A stretch of 64,000 bases of DNA from Planctomycetota bacterium (GCA_023150475.1 JAKLKU010000009.1:172517-236516), one strand, 5' to 3'; counted from the stretch's first letter, positions 1 through 8,930 are shown. Made by a program: numbers and translations. The notes: generated by a model from the sequence alone, not told the origin.

Positions 1-1169
1 TGGGGCAGTCGGAAGCGGAACTCGACGCCTGCCTTCTCGCAGATCTTGTTCCAGTAGACGATGCCCTTCTCGTTGTCCTTGACGTACTCGTCGCGCAGCA
101 CTTCGTTCATCGCGTTGCGCAGCGGCACGTCTTCCTTGACGAGCTTGCCTTCGACGCAGTTCTCGAACGCGTACGTGCCTTCGAGCGCCTTGTGATCGGT
201 GTAGCGATCCTCGTACGCGCGGCCCTTGAGGCCCGAGCGGAAGAAGTTCGCCGAGTTCGACGACACTTCCGCGCCATAGAGGTCGGTCGAGGAGCTCGCC
301 CAGAAGTTGATGTACTTCTGGATCACTTCGAGCGGGATCGCGCCGTACTCGAACGGGTTCTTGCCCGGATGGGCCTTCATCACTTCGCAGGTCTTCTGGA
401 TGACGCGGCCGACGCCGGTCTGACCGACGAACATGTGGTGCGCTTCTTCCGTGAGCATGAAGCGGCACGTGCGGGCGAGCGGATCGAAGCCCGACTCGGC
501 GAGCGCGAGCAATTGGAACTTGCCGTCGCGGTCGGTGAACATCGTGAAGCAGAAGAACGAGAGCCAGTCCTCGCACGGCTCGTTGAACGTGCCGAGGATG
601 CGCGGGTGGTCGGGGTTGCCCGAACGGCGCTGCAGCAGCTCTTCCGCCTCTTCGCGGCCGTCCTTGCCGAAGTAGGTGTGGAGCAGATAGACCATCGCCC
701 AGAGGTGCCGGCCCTCTTCGACGTTCACTTGGAAGAGGTTGCGCAGGTCGTAGAGCGACGGCGCGCTGTGACCGAGCAGGCGTTGTTGTTCGACCGAGGC
801 GGGTTCGGTGTCCGCCTGCGTGACGATCAGGCGGCGCAGCCAGTTGCGGTATTCGCCCGGCACTTGTTGCCAGGCGGGCTCGCCGAAGTGGTCGCCGAAA
901 CCGACGACGCGCTTCTCGTCGCGCGGTTCGAGGAAGATGCCCCAACGGTAGTCGGGCATCTTGACGTGGCCGAACACGGCCCAGCCGTCGGCATCGACGC
1001 TGACGGCGGTACGGAGATAGACGTCCTTCGTGTTGAAGTCGGTCGGACCCATCTGCGCCCACCACTCGAGGTAGTTGGGCTGCCACGCTTCGAGCGCGCG
1101 TTGCAGGCGCTTGTCCGACGCGAGGTCGACGTTGTTCGGGATCTTCTGCGAGTAGTCGATCGTGGCCAT
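1..1169 (-). CDS. boxB: Benzoyl-CoA 2,3-epoxidase catalytic subunit BoxB (3' end outside window)
   Basis: Oxygenase component of the aerobic benzoyl-CoA pathway. With the reductase BoxA it forms 2,3-epoxybenzoyl-CoA in the cytoplasm using O2. The visible part is about 389 residues from the ATG at 1169; the family is roughly 470-480, so the C-terminus lies beyond base 1. Di-iron ligand signatures are visible: VEEGRH in the first half and EEAHHMF further on, and the N-terminal part (DYSQKIPNNVDL, then WWAQMGP) matches BoxB. It lies 17 bases after boxC and is probably cotranscribed from the promoter before boxC. BoxA is not in the window and may follow beyond the left edge. Confidence 0.93.
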   Translation of the reverse strand, partial: MATIDYSQKIPNNVDLASDKRLQRALEAWQPNYLEWWAQMGPTDFNTKDVYLRTAVSVDADGWAVFGHVKMPDYRWGIFLEPRDEKRVVGFGDHFGEPAWQQVPGEYRNWLRRLIVTQADTEPASVEQQRLLGHSAPSLYDLRNLFQVNVEEGRHLWAMVYLLHTYFGKDGREEAEELLQRRSGNPDHPRILGTFNEPCEDWLSFFCFTMFTDRDGKFQLLALAESGFDPLARTCRFMLTEEAHHMFVGQTGVGRVIQKTCEVMKAHPGKNPFEYGAIPLEVIQKYINFWASSSTDLYGAEVSSNSANFFRSGLKGRAYEDRYTDHKALEGTYAFENCVEGKLVKEDVPLRNAMNEVLRDEYVKDNEKGIVYWNKICEKAGVEFRFRLP

Positions 1170-1186
1170 GGCGGTTGAGGAGTGGG

Positions 1187-2839
1187 TCAGGTGCGGAGCG
1201 TGTTGAATTCGGGCTTGGTCGGAGTGCCGTAGCACGTGAGTGCTCCGCGCTCGCCGACCGCGTTCGGGCGTTGGAAGATCCAGTTCTGCCAGGCGGAGAG
1301 CCGCCCGAAGATCTTGGTCTCCATCGTTTCGGGGCCGGCGAAGCGCAGGTTCTGCTCCATGCCGGTGAGTCCGTCGGGCGAGAAGCTCGCGCGCTCTTCG
1401 ATCGCGAGCCGCAGTTCGTCGTCCCAGTCGATCGAGTCCGGCGCGACGGTCGCGAGGCCGAGTTCGTCCGCGGTCGCGGCGTCGAACGTGGTGCCGGCGC
1501 GCGCGAGCACCGCGGCCACGCACTCCGGTGCGCCGAGGAACCGCGTCGCGAGCCGCGTGAGCCCGTTGGCCATCGGGTAGAGCCCCGCGTGGACTTGGGT
1601 CACGCCGAGTTCGACCGGACGGTCGGCGTCGTTCAGCACGTAGATGCGATCGCAGCCGAGCGCGAGCTCGAGCGCCGTGCCGACGAACGTCGTGCCGTCG
1701 TCCGCGATCGCGTAGAGGCTCTTCGCGCTGCCTTCGAAGCGCTTGAGCACGCGCTTGACGAGGTGGCGCGTCTCGACGACGAACCAATCGGTCGCCGCCG
1801 CGACGAGCGCGTCGGTCGCCTGCCACGTCGCGGCCGGGCCTTTGACGCGCAGCAGCACGAGGCCGATGTGCGGTTCGTTGAAGCGCAGTTGGCAGATCGC
1901 GTCGTCGAGCTCGCGGAACGCGCGCAGGTACCACCACCCAGCGCCTTGCGCGTGCGCGTCGGCTTCGGTCTTCGGGCACGCGTCGGGCGCCGTCAGCGTG
2001 AGCTCGGCCGTGCGCTGCTCGCGGTCGATCTTCAGCTCCACGAAACGGTAGCGCAGCGTGTCGCCTTCGTGCGCCGCTTCGATCTCGTCGAGTTCGACGC
2101 CGCGGTTCGCGCGCGCCTTGACTTCGCTCGCGAGCTCCTTCGCCATCTGCGCGACCGCTTCGTCCCACTTCGAGAGCGGCGCGATGCGGTCGACGAGGTT
2201 CCATTCGACCGCGCGTTTGCCCTTGACGCCTTCGGCGACCGTCGAGAAGACGTCGGTGCGGTCGCGCCGGATCTTGCGCTTGTCGGCGATGCGCGTGAGT
2301 CCGCCGGTGCCGGGCAACACGCCGAGCAACGGCACTTCGGGGAACGACACGGCGCTGTTGCGGTCGTCGACGAGCAGGATCTTGTCGCAGGCGAGCGCGA
2401 GCTCGTAACCGCCGCCGGAGGCCGTGCCGTTCAGCGCCGCGAGGAACCGCAGGTTCGAGTTCGCGCTCGCGTCTTCGATCGAGAGGCGCGTCTCGTTCGT
2501 GTAGCGACAGAAGTTGACCTTGAAGCCGTGCGTCGACGTGCGGAGCATCACGATGTTCGCGCCCGCGCAGAACACGCGATCGCTCGTGCCGGTGATCACG
2601 CACACGCGCACTTCGGGATGTTCGAAGCGCAGGCGCAGGAGCGCGTCGGCGAGCTCGACGTCGACGCCGATGTCGTAGCTGTTCAGCTTGAGCTCGTAGC
2701 CTTCGCGCTGCGGCTCGAACTGCTTCACGTTCATCGCGAGCGTCGCGACGTCGCCTTGGAACGACAGATTCCAGTGGCGGTAACGCGACGGGTGGGTCTG
2801 GAAGACGACGCGCTCGGGCAGGGTTGCGGATTCGGCCAC
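1187..2839 (-). CDS. boxC: 2,3-epoxybenzoyl-CoA dihydrolase BoxC
   Basis: Second enzyme of the aerobic benzoyl-CoA pathway. It opens the epoxide ring by hydrolysis, releasing formate and giving 3,4-didehydroadipyl-CoA semialdehyde. The protein has 550 residues from a GTG at 2839, close to the family length of about 555. It is a fused crotonase-type protein: the N-terminal half carries the oxyanion-hole region (VFCAGANI, then NGTASGGGYELALACD) and the C-terminal half a second, diverged crotonase domain (GTALELALGCDRIYV). The GTG is chosen because GAGG lies 8 bases upstream and a good promoter precedes it; the longer open frame upstream is serine/arginine-rich and not protein-like. It is first in the boxC-boxB operon and divergent from boxR. 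Confidence 0.95.
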   Translation of the reverse strand: MAESATLPERVVFQTHPSRYRHWNLSFQGDVATLAMNVKQFEPQREGYELKLNSYDIGVDVELADALLRLRFEHPEVRVCVITGTSDRVFCAGANIVMLRTSTHGFKVNFCRYTNETRLSIEDASANSNLRFLAALNGTASGGGYELALACDKILLVDDRNSAVSFPEVPLLGVLPGTGGLTRIADKRKIRRDRTDVFSTVAEGVKGKRAVEWNLVDRIAPLSKWDEAVAQMAKELASEVKARANRGVELDEIEAAHEGDTLRYRFVELKIDREQRTAELTLTAPDACPKTEADAHAQGAGWWYLRAFRELDDAICQLRFNEPHIGLVLLRVKGPAATWQATDALVAAATDWFVVETRHLVKRVLKRFEGSAKSLYAIADDGTTFVGTALELALGCDRIYVLNDADRPVELGVTQVHAGLYPMANGLTRLATRFLGAPECVAAVLARAGTTFDAATADELGLATVAPDSIDWDDELRLAIEERASFSPDGLTGMEQNLRFAGPETMETKIFGRLSAWQNWIFQRPNAVGERGALTCYGTPTKPEFNTLRT

Positions 2840-2855
2840 GGAGATGCCTCGTGTC

Positions 2856-2884
2856 TTGCGGGGAGCGGAGCTGGGCAGTATTCT
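2856..2884 (+). promoter_or_regulatory. Promoter of boxR
   Basis: TTGCGG (2856-2861), a 17-base spacer and TATTCT (2879-2884), about 50 bases before the boxR ATG. The same -35 hexamer is used by the opposing boxCB promoter, which suggests a shared or symmetric control region. Confidence 0.65.
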
Positions 2885-2908
2885 GCTCAGGTCAGGGGTT
2901 GAGCGGGA

Positions 2909-2937
2909 AGGATAGAGCTCACTTCGGCGAACCGCAA
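2909..2937 (-). promoter_or_regulatory. Promoter of boxCB
   Basis: On the minus strand TTGCGG (2937-2932), a 17-base spacer and TATCCT (2914-2909). The -35 box overlaps the start codon of boxR (ATG 2937-2939), and the boxR promoter faces it within the same 97-base gap. A regulator bound here could control both directions. Confidence 0.7.
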
Positions 2938-3677
2938 TGGACGAGCGCACGATTCTGATCGAGCTGGGCCGACGCCTGCGGGCGGCGCGGGAGGAGTCGC
3001 TGCTGACCGTGAGCGAGCTCGCCCGCCGCTCCGGCGTCAGCCGCCGGCACGTCACCGAGGCCGAGGCCGGCCGCGCGAACCTGACGGTGACCAAGCTCTG
3101 CGCGCTCGCCGACGCGCTCGGCGTGCGCACCAGCCGCTTCCTCGAGTTCGAAGTCGAGTCGCCGCGCGCGCAGCGCATCGCGCTCGTCGGATTGCGAGGC
3201 GCGGGCAAGTCGACCGTCGGCAAGAAGCTCGCGCTCGCGCTCGAAGTGCCGTTCATCGAACTCGACCGGCGGATCGAAGAGCTCGCCGGCCTCTCGCTCG
3301 CGACGATCTTCGACTTGCACGGCGCGGCGTATTTCCGCCGGCTCGAAGCCGAAGCCCTGGAGAAGGTCCTCGGCGAAGGCGAACGCTGGGTGCTCGCCGT
3401 CGGAGGCTCGCTCGTGAGGTCGCCCGCGACCTACGCGAGACTCTTGCAGACGTGCCGCACCGTGTGGCTCAAGGCGAGCGCCGCGGCGCACTACGAGCGG
3501 GTCGTCGCGCAAGGCGACCAGCGGCCGATGGCGGGCAGGCCACGCGCGATGGAGGAGCTGCGCACGTTGCTTGCGGACCGCGAAGGCGAGTACGCCCGCT
3601 GCGAGGCCGTCGTCGAGACGGACGGCCGGACGCCCGACGAGATCGCGGCGTCGCTCGCGCGTCGATTCGAAGCTTGA
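2937..3677 (+). CDS. boxR: BoxR-type regulator: helix-turn-helix fused to shikimate-kinase-like domain
   Basis: Transcriptional regulator of the benzoyl-CoA genes, 246 residues. Residues about 5-65 are a Cro/XRE-type helix-turn-helix (LARRSGVSRRHVTEAEAGR). Residues about 78-240 resemble shikimate kinase, with a Walker A loop GLRGAGKS at 85-92. In known BoxR proteins the kinase-like domain senses benzoyl-CoA and the N-terminus represses the box operon; that role is taken from the family. It is somewhat shorter than the typical 290-300 residues. It is divergent from boxCB, and its start codon overlaps the -35 box of their promoter, so binding near the start would affect both transcripts. Confidence 0.9.
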   Translation: MDERTILIELGRRLRAAREESLLTVSELARRSGVSRRHVTEAEAGRANLTVTKLCALADALGVRTSRFLEFEVESPRAQRIALVGLRGAGKSTVGKKLALALEVPFIELDRRIEELAGLSLATIFDLHGAAYFRRLEAEALEKVLGEGERWVLAVGGSLVRSPATYARLLQTCRTVWLKASAAAHYERVVAQGDQRPMAGRPRAMEELRTLLADREGEYARCEAVVETDGRTPDEIAASLARRFEA

Positions 3678-3797
3678 GCGAGGCGGCGCGGGCCTGGATT
3701 TTCGACCTGCCCGGCGCGGCGGGAGGTGAGCACAATGCCTTGGCGGCGCGGTCGCGCCGCGTTCCGTTCCCCGAGGTTCCTTGCCGAGGATTCCGAC

Positions 3798-5360
3798 ATG
3801 CGTGTTCCGCTGCGACGTTCCGCTCTGCTCGCCTTCGCACTTTCGACCACGTGGTTCGCGCTCGCTGCGAACGCGGCGGACATCCCGCCGCGCATGAAGG
3901 CGATCGTGATGGGCGCCACGAAACAGCCGTCGCGCACCGTGTTGCTCGACGGCATCCCGTTCCAGTCGATCGGACCGTTTTCGAGCCATCCGTATCTCCT
4001 CTGGCGCGCCGATCCGACGCTCCCGGTCGAGTTCGCGCGGACGCACGAAGGCGGCGCGGCGTGGCTGATGCGTTCCGCCGAGGTGCTCGGGCTCGAAGGC
4101 TACGAATTGGTCTTCGACCAGGAGACGCAGTGGCTCGGCGAAGAAGTGTGGGTCTACGGGCTCTTCGTCAACGGCGTGCGCATCCTCGACGCGAAGGTCG
4201 AGCTGCACTGGAAGGGTGGTGAACTCGAAGGCGTCGTCAACGCGTTGCCCGGTGACGTGCAATCGGTCGAGCTGCCGCCTGCCTTCTTGTCGCCCGAGCG
4301 CGAATGGACGTATTGGTCGCGGCGCGATCCGCCGCAAGTGTGGCTCGAACTCGGTTGGATCGAGCGCGAGATCGGCGCGCAAGGCGAGGTCACGCGCATC
4401 GTCGACGACGAAGGCGTGCACCTGACGCGCATCCGTCCGCCGGAACTCGCGGCCGCGCCGACCGACTTCACGTTCACCGAGTGGCCGACCGGCAACTTCC
4501 CCGACCAGATCGGCGTCGACAACCAGAACAACATCTGGTTCTCGCAGCCGAACGCGCCCGGCAACTCGCTGACCAAGTTCGACCCTGTGACGCAGCAGTT
4601 CACGACGAACTCGGTGTCCCCGGGTTCGGGCCCCGACGGCATGAAAGTCGATCCGCTCAACCGCGTGTGGAGCGGCTGCTACTACTCCGGACAACTCGCG
4701 GAATGGCGCATCTCGACGTCGACGCTCAACTTGATCCCGGTGCCGTACGCGCCGTCGAATCCGGCGATCCCGCTCTTCAGCCGGTCGACGCACGTGTGGG
4801 TCACCGACCACCAGAACAATCGCATCAGCGAGTGGGACCCGAACACGAACACGTGGCTCTCGAGCATCGTGATGCCGACGCCGAACTGCTGGGTGGTCGA
4901 AGGCACCGAAGACTCGAGCCGTCAGACCATGTACTTCTCCGAGTACAACTCGTCGCAACTCGGCAGGAAGCCGTGGGTCGGTCCGGTCACCGACATCGTG
5001 CTTCCCGTCGGCGGCTGCGCGTTCCCGGTCTACTACCGTAGCCGCGTCTTCTACTCGAACTGGAACACCGATCGGATGGGCGTCTACAACGTCGTCACCG
5101 GCGGCATCGTCGAGTTCAGTTACCCCGTCGCCGGCGAAGTGGGCGGCCCGATCTGCAAGACCAAGAACGGACTGATCGCGGTCGGCACGCGCAACGTCGG
5201 TTACATCATGGTGTTCGACACCAGCGTCGGGCAGTTCACGGCGTACAAGATCCCGACGGCGTTCGCGGGCCTGAAGGACGGCATCACCGCGGACAAGAAC
5301 AACGCGATCTGGTTCACCGAGACCGGCGTGAACAAGCTCGGCCGACTCGTCCTGCCGTAG
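3798..5360 (+). CDS. Secreted streptogramin-lyase-like beta-propeller protein
   Basis: 520 residues with a cleavable signal peptide (MRVPLRRSALLAFAL, ending ALAANAA). The start at 3798 is chosen over an in-frame ATG 72 bases upstream because it begins the signal peptide and has a GAGGA box before it. After about 220 residues of unassigned sequence come repeated propeller blades of the Vgb/NHL type, with the recurring pattern D-x-x-N-x-I/V-W-F-S/T/E (VDNQNNIWFSQP near the middle; ADKNNAIWFTETGVNKLG at the end). Such blades also occur in many non-enzymatic secreted proteins, so lyase activity is not claimed. No operon partner is evident; it follows boxR by 120 bases and converges on the radical SAM gene. 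Confidence 0.75.
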   Translation: MRVPLRRSALLAFALSTTWFALAANAADIPPRMKAIVMGATKQPSRTVLLDGIPFQSIGPFSSHPYLLWRADPTLPVEFARTHEGGAAWLMRSAEVLGLEGYELVFDQETQWLGEEVWVYGLFVNGVRILDAKVELHWKGGELEGVVNALPGDVQSVELPPAFLSPEREWTYWSRRDPPQVWLELGWIEREIGAQGEVTRIVDDEGVHLTRIRPPELAAAPTDFTFTEWPTGNFPDQIGVDNQNNIWFSQPNAPGNSLTKFDPVTQQFTTNSVSPGSGPDGMKVDPLNRVWSGCYYSGQLAEWRISTSTLNLIPVPYAPSNPAIPLFSRSTHVWVTDHQNNRISEWDPNTNTWLSSIVMPTPNCWVVEGTEDSSRQTMYFSEYNSSQLGRKPWVGPVTDIVLPVGGCAFPVYYRSRVFYSNWNTDRMGVYNVVTGGIVEFSYPVAGEVGGPICKTKNGLIAVGTRNVGYIMVFDTSVGQFTAYKIPTAFAGLKDGITADKNNAIWFTETGVNKLGRLVLP

Positions 5361-5385
5361 GCCGCAGCGCTCGTCCGTCGTTCGC

Positions 5386-5413
5386 GAGGGTCGGTCCATG
5401 GGGGCCGGCCCTC
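5386..5413. terminator. Hairpin between convergent genes
   Basis: GAGGGTCGGTCC (5386-5397) can pair, with G-U wobbles, with GGCCGGCCCTC (5403-5413) across a short loop. It lies between the ends of the propeller gene (+) and the radical SAM gene (-). No T-tract follows, so it is a possible bidirectional terminator only. Confidence 0.4.
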
Positions 5414-5420
5414 GTCGCGT

Positions 5421-6266
5421 TCATGGTTGCACGTCGACGGCCAGGCCGAGCTTGCGGATCTCCGCCGCGAACGCTTCGAGCCATTCACGCGGAAGGCGCG
5501 ACAGTTCGGGCGCTTCGGGTTGCAGCGACGGCCGCGCGAGGCCGTAGAGCAACACTCCGCGCAGCGGCACCCCGCGCGACACGAGTTCGCCGACGAACTC
5601 GAGATAGGCACGGCGCTCCGCGTCGTCCGGCGGCGCACCGCGGCGCGCGAACACGCAGGTCTGGATCCACGTCGGCGCGCTCCGCGCCGCGAGCTCGAGG
5701 TTGACCCGGGTGCGTTCGGGGCCGAGCGCGATCGTGTTGATCGCACGCTGGCCCGCTTCGGTCGCGCTGTCGAGCTTGAACCACACTTCGCCGTTCGCGC
5801 GCGCGAGGGCGACGAGACCCGCCTGCACGTCGGGTTTGTGCACGAGCGAACCGTTGGTGATCAAGACGAGCTTCAGACGGCCGACGAGTCCGCGCCTCTC
5901 GAGCACTCCGACGACCGTGCCGACGGCCGCGGCGAACTGCGCGGAGCTCGTCGATTCGCCGTTCCCCGAGAACGCGACGTCGTTCAGACGCCGCAGACCG
6001 TCGGGCGCGTTGGCGGCGAGCCATTCAGGCGACGTCGCGCGGTCGAGCACGGCGTCGAGCTCGCGAGCCAAGAGCTCGAGATCGATCGTCGGAGCCGCGC
6101 CGAACACGAGGTTCGGCACCTGGCAGTACACGCACCGCCAGTTGCACGCGTGGTTCGGGTTCAGGTTGACGCCGATCGACACGCCGTGGGCGCGACGCGA
6201 CACCACGGGGTACACGTAGACGAGCCCCGCGCTGGAACGATCGTGGTCGTGGACGTCGAGCGTCAT
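5421..6266 (-). CDS. Radical SAM protein, unknown substrate
   Basis: About 281 residues from ATG 6266; an alternative ATG at 6293 adds nine residues. The iron-sulfur motif CNWRCVYC (CxxxCxxC) after the pattern GVNLNPNHA is the [4Fe-4S]/S-adenosylmethionine site of radical SAM enzymes, and AFSGNGEST a little further on fits the SAM-binding GGE-like strand. The overall pattern resembles the COG0731-like Fe-S oxidoreductases, several of which carry out peptide or tRNA chemistry. No further iron-sulfur cysteine cluster is visible in the C-terminal half. The gene stands alone and converges on the propeller gene, so context does not suggest a substrate. Confidence 0.8.
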   Translation of the reverse strand: MTLDVHDHDRSSAGLVYVYPVVSRRAHGVSIGVNLNPNHACNWRCVYCQVPNLVFGAAPTIDLELLARELDAVLDRATSPEWLAANAPDGLRRLNDVAFSGNGESTSSAQFAAAVGTVVGVLERRGLVGRLKLVLITNGSLVHKPDVQAGLVALARANGEVWFKLDSATEAGQRAINTIALGPERTRVNLELAARSAPTWIQTCVFARRGAPPDDAERRAYLEFVGELVSRGVPLRGVLLYGLARPSLQPEAPELSRLPREWLEAFAAEIRKLGLAVDVQP

Positions 6267-6483
6267 CGTCGACACGTTAGCAGGCGCAGGCACCGAGCTT
6301 CGCCCGCGCGCGTCGCCTGCCCGCGGAAGGCGCTCTGCCCCGGCGTGCGCGCCGAGAACGACCTGCGCGTCCCACCGCGTTCACGCGCGTTTCGGCGCGC
6401 CCTGCGAGTCGGGCGAGCGCGGGCGACGTGACCCGTGATCATGTGACCAGGGACGACGTGATTGGGGGGCGCCGCGGCTCGGC

Positions 6484-6512
6484 TTGCCGCGGAGGCGGCG
6501 TGGGGCTATCCT
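6484..6512 (+). promoter_or_regulatory. Promoter of tRNA-Ser
   Basis: TTGCCG (6484-6489), a 17-base spacer and TATCCT (6507-6512), placing the likely start a few bases before the mature tRNA at 6528. Confidence 0.7.
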
Positions 6513-6527
6513 CCTCGCCTCTCGCGC

Positions 6528-6621
6528 GGAGAGGTGGCTGAGTGGCCGATAGCGGCGGCTTGCTAAGCCGTTGAACTCGTTATTTCGGGTTCCGCGGGTT
6601 CGAATCCCGCCCTCTCCGCCA
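6528..6621 (+). tRNA. tRNA-Ser (anticodon GCT)
   Basis: Complete cloverleaf with a long variable arm, as in class II serine tRNAs. The acceptor stem GGAGAGG (6528-6534) pairs with CCTCTCC (6611-6617), followed by G73 and an encoded CCA. The anticodon loop TTGCTAA carries GCT at 6562-6564, and the T arm contains GGTTCGAAT. It reads AGC/AGT codons. Confidence 0.97.
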
Positions 6622-7080
6622 TTCGCACGTTTTTCGGCGCGACGCGCGTGCGATTCGTCGGAGCGAGCCCCTCACGCGTACGGCTCGGGTGCCGACGAAC
6701 TTCGGCACGTCCAGACTGCACGGACGTTCGCCACGCGATCGATCGGGCGGCGCATCCCACCGGGGGCGTCGCCGACGACGGGGGCCCAACCCCAGGGGAA
6801 CGACCGAGGAGGAGAGAACCTCGTCGCGCACCCGGGCCGCTCGCGCCACGACGACGCGTGCACGCCGCCGCTGTGTGCACGCCGCGGACGCTCTCGAGCG
6901 CCTTTTCACGGCCGCTTGGCACGGTCGCTCTGCACGGCCGCTCTGCACGGCCGGCGCTCTGCACGGCCGGCGCCTGACACGCATCGCGCCACGACTCTCG
7001 GCGCGGAACTTGGCGGCGCGCCCGCACGTGCGCCGAGCCGGCCCGCGCAGCGCGTTCGCAAGCGCGGCGTTTCGGCGGAG
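6622..7080. other. Gene-free spacer between tRNA-Ser and HEAT protein gene
   Basis: 459 bases without a convincing gene on either strand; the open frames here are arginine/serine-rich and have no start signals. The right half contains the tandem array at 6900-6976. Confidence 0.6.
6900..6976. repeat. Degenerate 13-16 base tandem repeat
   Basis: Four to five copies of a unit close to CTCTGCACGGCCG, with two copies extended by GCG, about 100 bases downstream of the end of the leftward HEAT gene. No spacer/repeat alternation is seen, so it is not a CRISPR array. Confidence 0.8.
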
Positions 7081-8418
7081 TCACTTGTCGCCGAACACGG
7101 CGCCGTACTTCGAATGCTCGCGCAACTTGGCGAACACAGGGTTCGACGCGAGCAACTTGAGCTCGTCCAACGTGATCGGCGCGCGTTCGAGCCACTCGGC
7201 GGCGTCCTTGAGCCGGCCGAGCATCGCGTAGCACTTCGCTGCGCCGACGTAGTAGTCGGGCCGCGGCGTCGGATCGTTCTTGCCGACGGCGATCGCCGTG
7301 GTGAAGTCCTTGGCGGAGGCTTCGAAGTCGCGGATGCGATAGAGCACCTCCGCGCGCTCGCCCCAGGCCGGCGCCCAACGTTCGTTCTTCTTGATCCGCT
7401 CGTCGTACTCGCCGAGCAGGTCCTTGCGCGCCGACTTGTCGCCGAGGCACACCCGGGCGACGAGCGCACCTTCCTTCACTTTGCGATCGCGCGCTTCCCC
7501 GGCGCGTTCGAGCACCTTCTTGAGTTCGGGGAAGAGCTTGTCGACGAGCCGCGGCAGCGCGTCGAGCACCAACACGCGCCGTTCGACTTCGAGCTCCGGG
7601 AGCGTCGCGAGTCTGGCGAACGCGACGACGTCCTTCTCGCGCAACGATCCCGAGATCGCTTCGAGATAGTCGGCGAGTTCGCGCACGAGCGGCGCGACGC
7701 GTTTGGCGTCGCCGGCGAGACGCTCGACGGCGTCGAGCAGCCCCGGTTGGCGACTCTCCGCGAGCGCACGCAACGACAGGCGCGTCAGCTCGGGATCATC
7801 GCCGAGCAGCACTTCCTGCACGAATCCGGCGTCGTCGCCGGCGCCCAACGTGAAGAGCGCGCGCAGCGCGGCGCTCTGGAGCGCCCCGTGCGAACCGCGG
7901 AACGCGCCGAGCACCACGGGGCGCACGCGTTCCGGTTCTTTCGTCGTCTCGAGCACGCGCAACGCGTTGATGCGCCCCTCCGAAGTCCACGTCGTCAACG
8001 CGGCGAGCAAATCCTCGAGCGCGGCGGAAGTGTCCATCCGCATCAACGCGTCCGCGACACGCCGGGCGCGCTGCACCACGGCTTCCGCGGCGTTCGGACC
8101 AGGCTCGAGGTAGGGCACGAGCAGCGGGACCGCTTCGCCACCGAGCGCGACGACGTCGGCGAGCGCGCGTTCGAGCTCGCCGGGCCGCGCGAGCCGCTCG
8201 GACGGCTCGAGCCGCGCGACGCGATCGCGCACGTCGCCGCCGAGTTTCGCCTGGTTCGCCTCGCGCTGCGCGCGGACACGCGCGAGGAGTTCCTCGAACG
8301 ACTCGCGAGTCTGCGTTCCGCGTGGCTGTGAGTCCTGGGCGCGCAGCATCGGCGCCAGCGCGAGCGCCGATGCCAGGGCCAGCGCGAAGCCGAGGGCTTG
8401 GTTCCGAGATCGCGGCAT
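7081..8418 (-). CDS. Exported HEAT-repeat/TPR protein
   Basis: 445 residues from ATG 8418, chosen because it begins a signal peptide (MPRSRNQALGFALALASALAL, cleavage after LRAQ). Residues about 60-300 are alpha-helical HEAT-like repeats built on the pattern ALRALFTLG, LSLRALAE, VLDALPRLVD. The C-terminal part (AWGERAEVLYRIRDFEASAKDF onward) contains TPR-like helices. HEAT and TPR folds usually serve as protein-interaction scaffolds; no enzymatic motif is visible. An in-frame ATG 36 bases upstream would add residues before the signal peptide and is less likely. The downstream partner is only the repeat-rich spacer. Confidence 0.75.
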   Translation of the reverse strand: MPRSRNQALGFALALASALALAPMLRAQDSQPRGTQTRESFEELLARVRAQREANQAKLGGDVRDRVARLEPSERLARPGELERALADVVALGGEAVPLLVPYLEPGPNAAEAVVQRARRVADALMRMDTSAALEDLLAALTTWTSEGRINALRVLETTKEPERVRPVVLGAFRGSHGALQSAALRALFTLGAGDDAGFVQEVLLGDDPELTRLSLRALAESRQPGLLDAVERLAGDAKRVAPLVRELADYLEAISGSLREKDVVAFARLATLPELEVERRVLVLDALPRLVDKLFPELKKVLERAGEARDRKVKEGALVARVCLGDKSARKDLLGEYDERIKKNERWAPAWGERAEVLYRIRDFEASAKDFTTAIAVGKNDPTPRPDYYVGAAKCYAMLGRLKDAAEWLERAPITLDELKLLASNPVFAKLREHSKYGAVFGDK

Positions 8419-8575
8419 GCGCAGAGAATACTCGCGGCGCGGGTGAGGTTGCACGTCGGTTCGCGCTCACGTGTCGGATCGTTCAGCCGGGACGGGCGGT
8501 CGCACGGAGGACGCCGCGAGGCGCGTCGTCGTGCGGACCCGTGTGCCGGCCGCGGTCGCGCCGCGCCGGCCGCGG

Positions 8576-8776
8576 TCACGCCGGGCGGCGCGCGGCGCGC
8601 GGCATCGGCCGCAACACGACGTGTTTTGCCGTACGTTCGACGAAGCCGCGGGCTCGACTCGCGTCGGACGCGTTCGGCGCGGCGGGCGCGAAGCGGGCGC
8701 CGGGCAACGGCGGCGGCGGGACGCGTCCGTAGATCTGGAGCAACCGCGCGCGGTGCCTGAAGATCCACGAGTGCAT
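8576..8776 (-). CDS. Possible small protein, 66 residues
   Basis: Unrecognised and uncertain. The frame begins MHSWIFRHRARLLQIYG and continues with a proline-rich stretch, ending KHVVLRPMPRAARRPA. The start has no clear ribosome site. It is listed because the N-terminal amphipathic sequence looks less like random GC-rich translation than the competing frames, and because it sits in an otherwise empty 600-base gap between the HEAT gene and mnmG. Confidence 0.3.
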   Translation of the reverse strand: MHSWIFRHRARLLQIYGRVPPPPLPGARFAPAAPNASDASRARGFVERTAKHVVLRPMPRAARRPA

Positions 8777-8930
8777 GGCGAGCGGTTTCGGCCTGGCACT
8801 CGACGCCGATGAAGACGAGTTGCCGAAACTGCCGCACGCTCGCTGCCGGCGGCGTTCGCCCGCCGACCGCGTGGCGGGCAAGGCGCGTGCGGCGGCCGTC
8901 GCTCGCGCGTTCTGACGGTGACTCTCGCTC

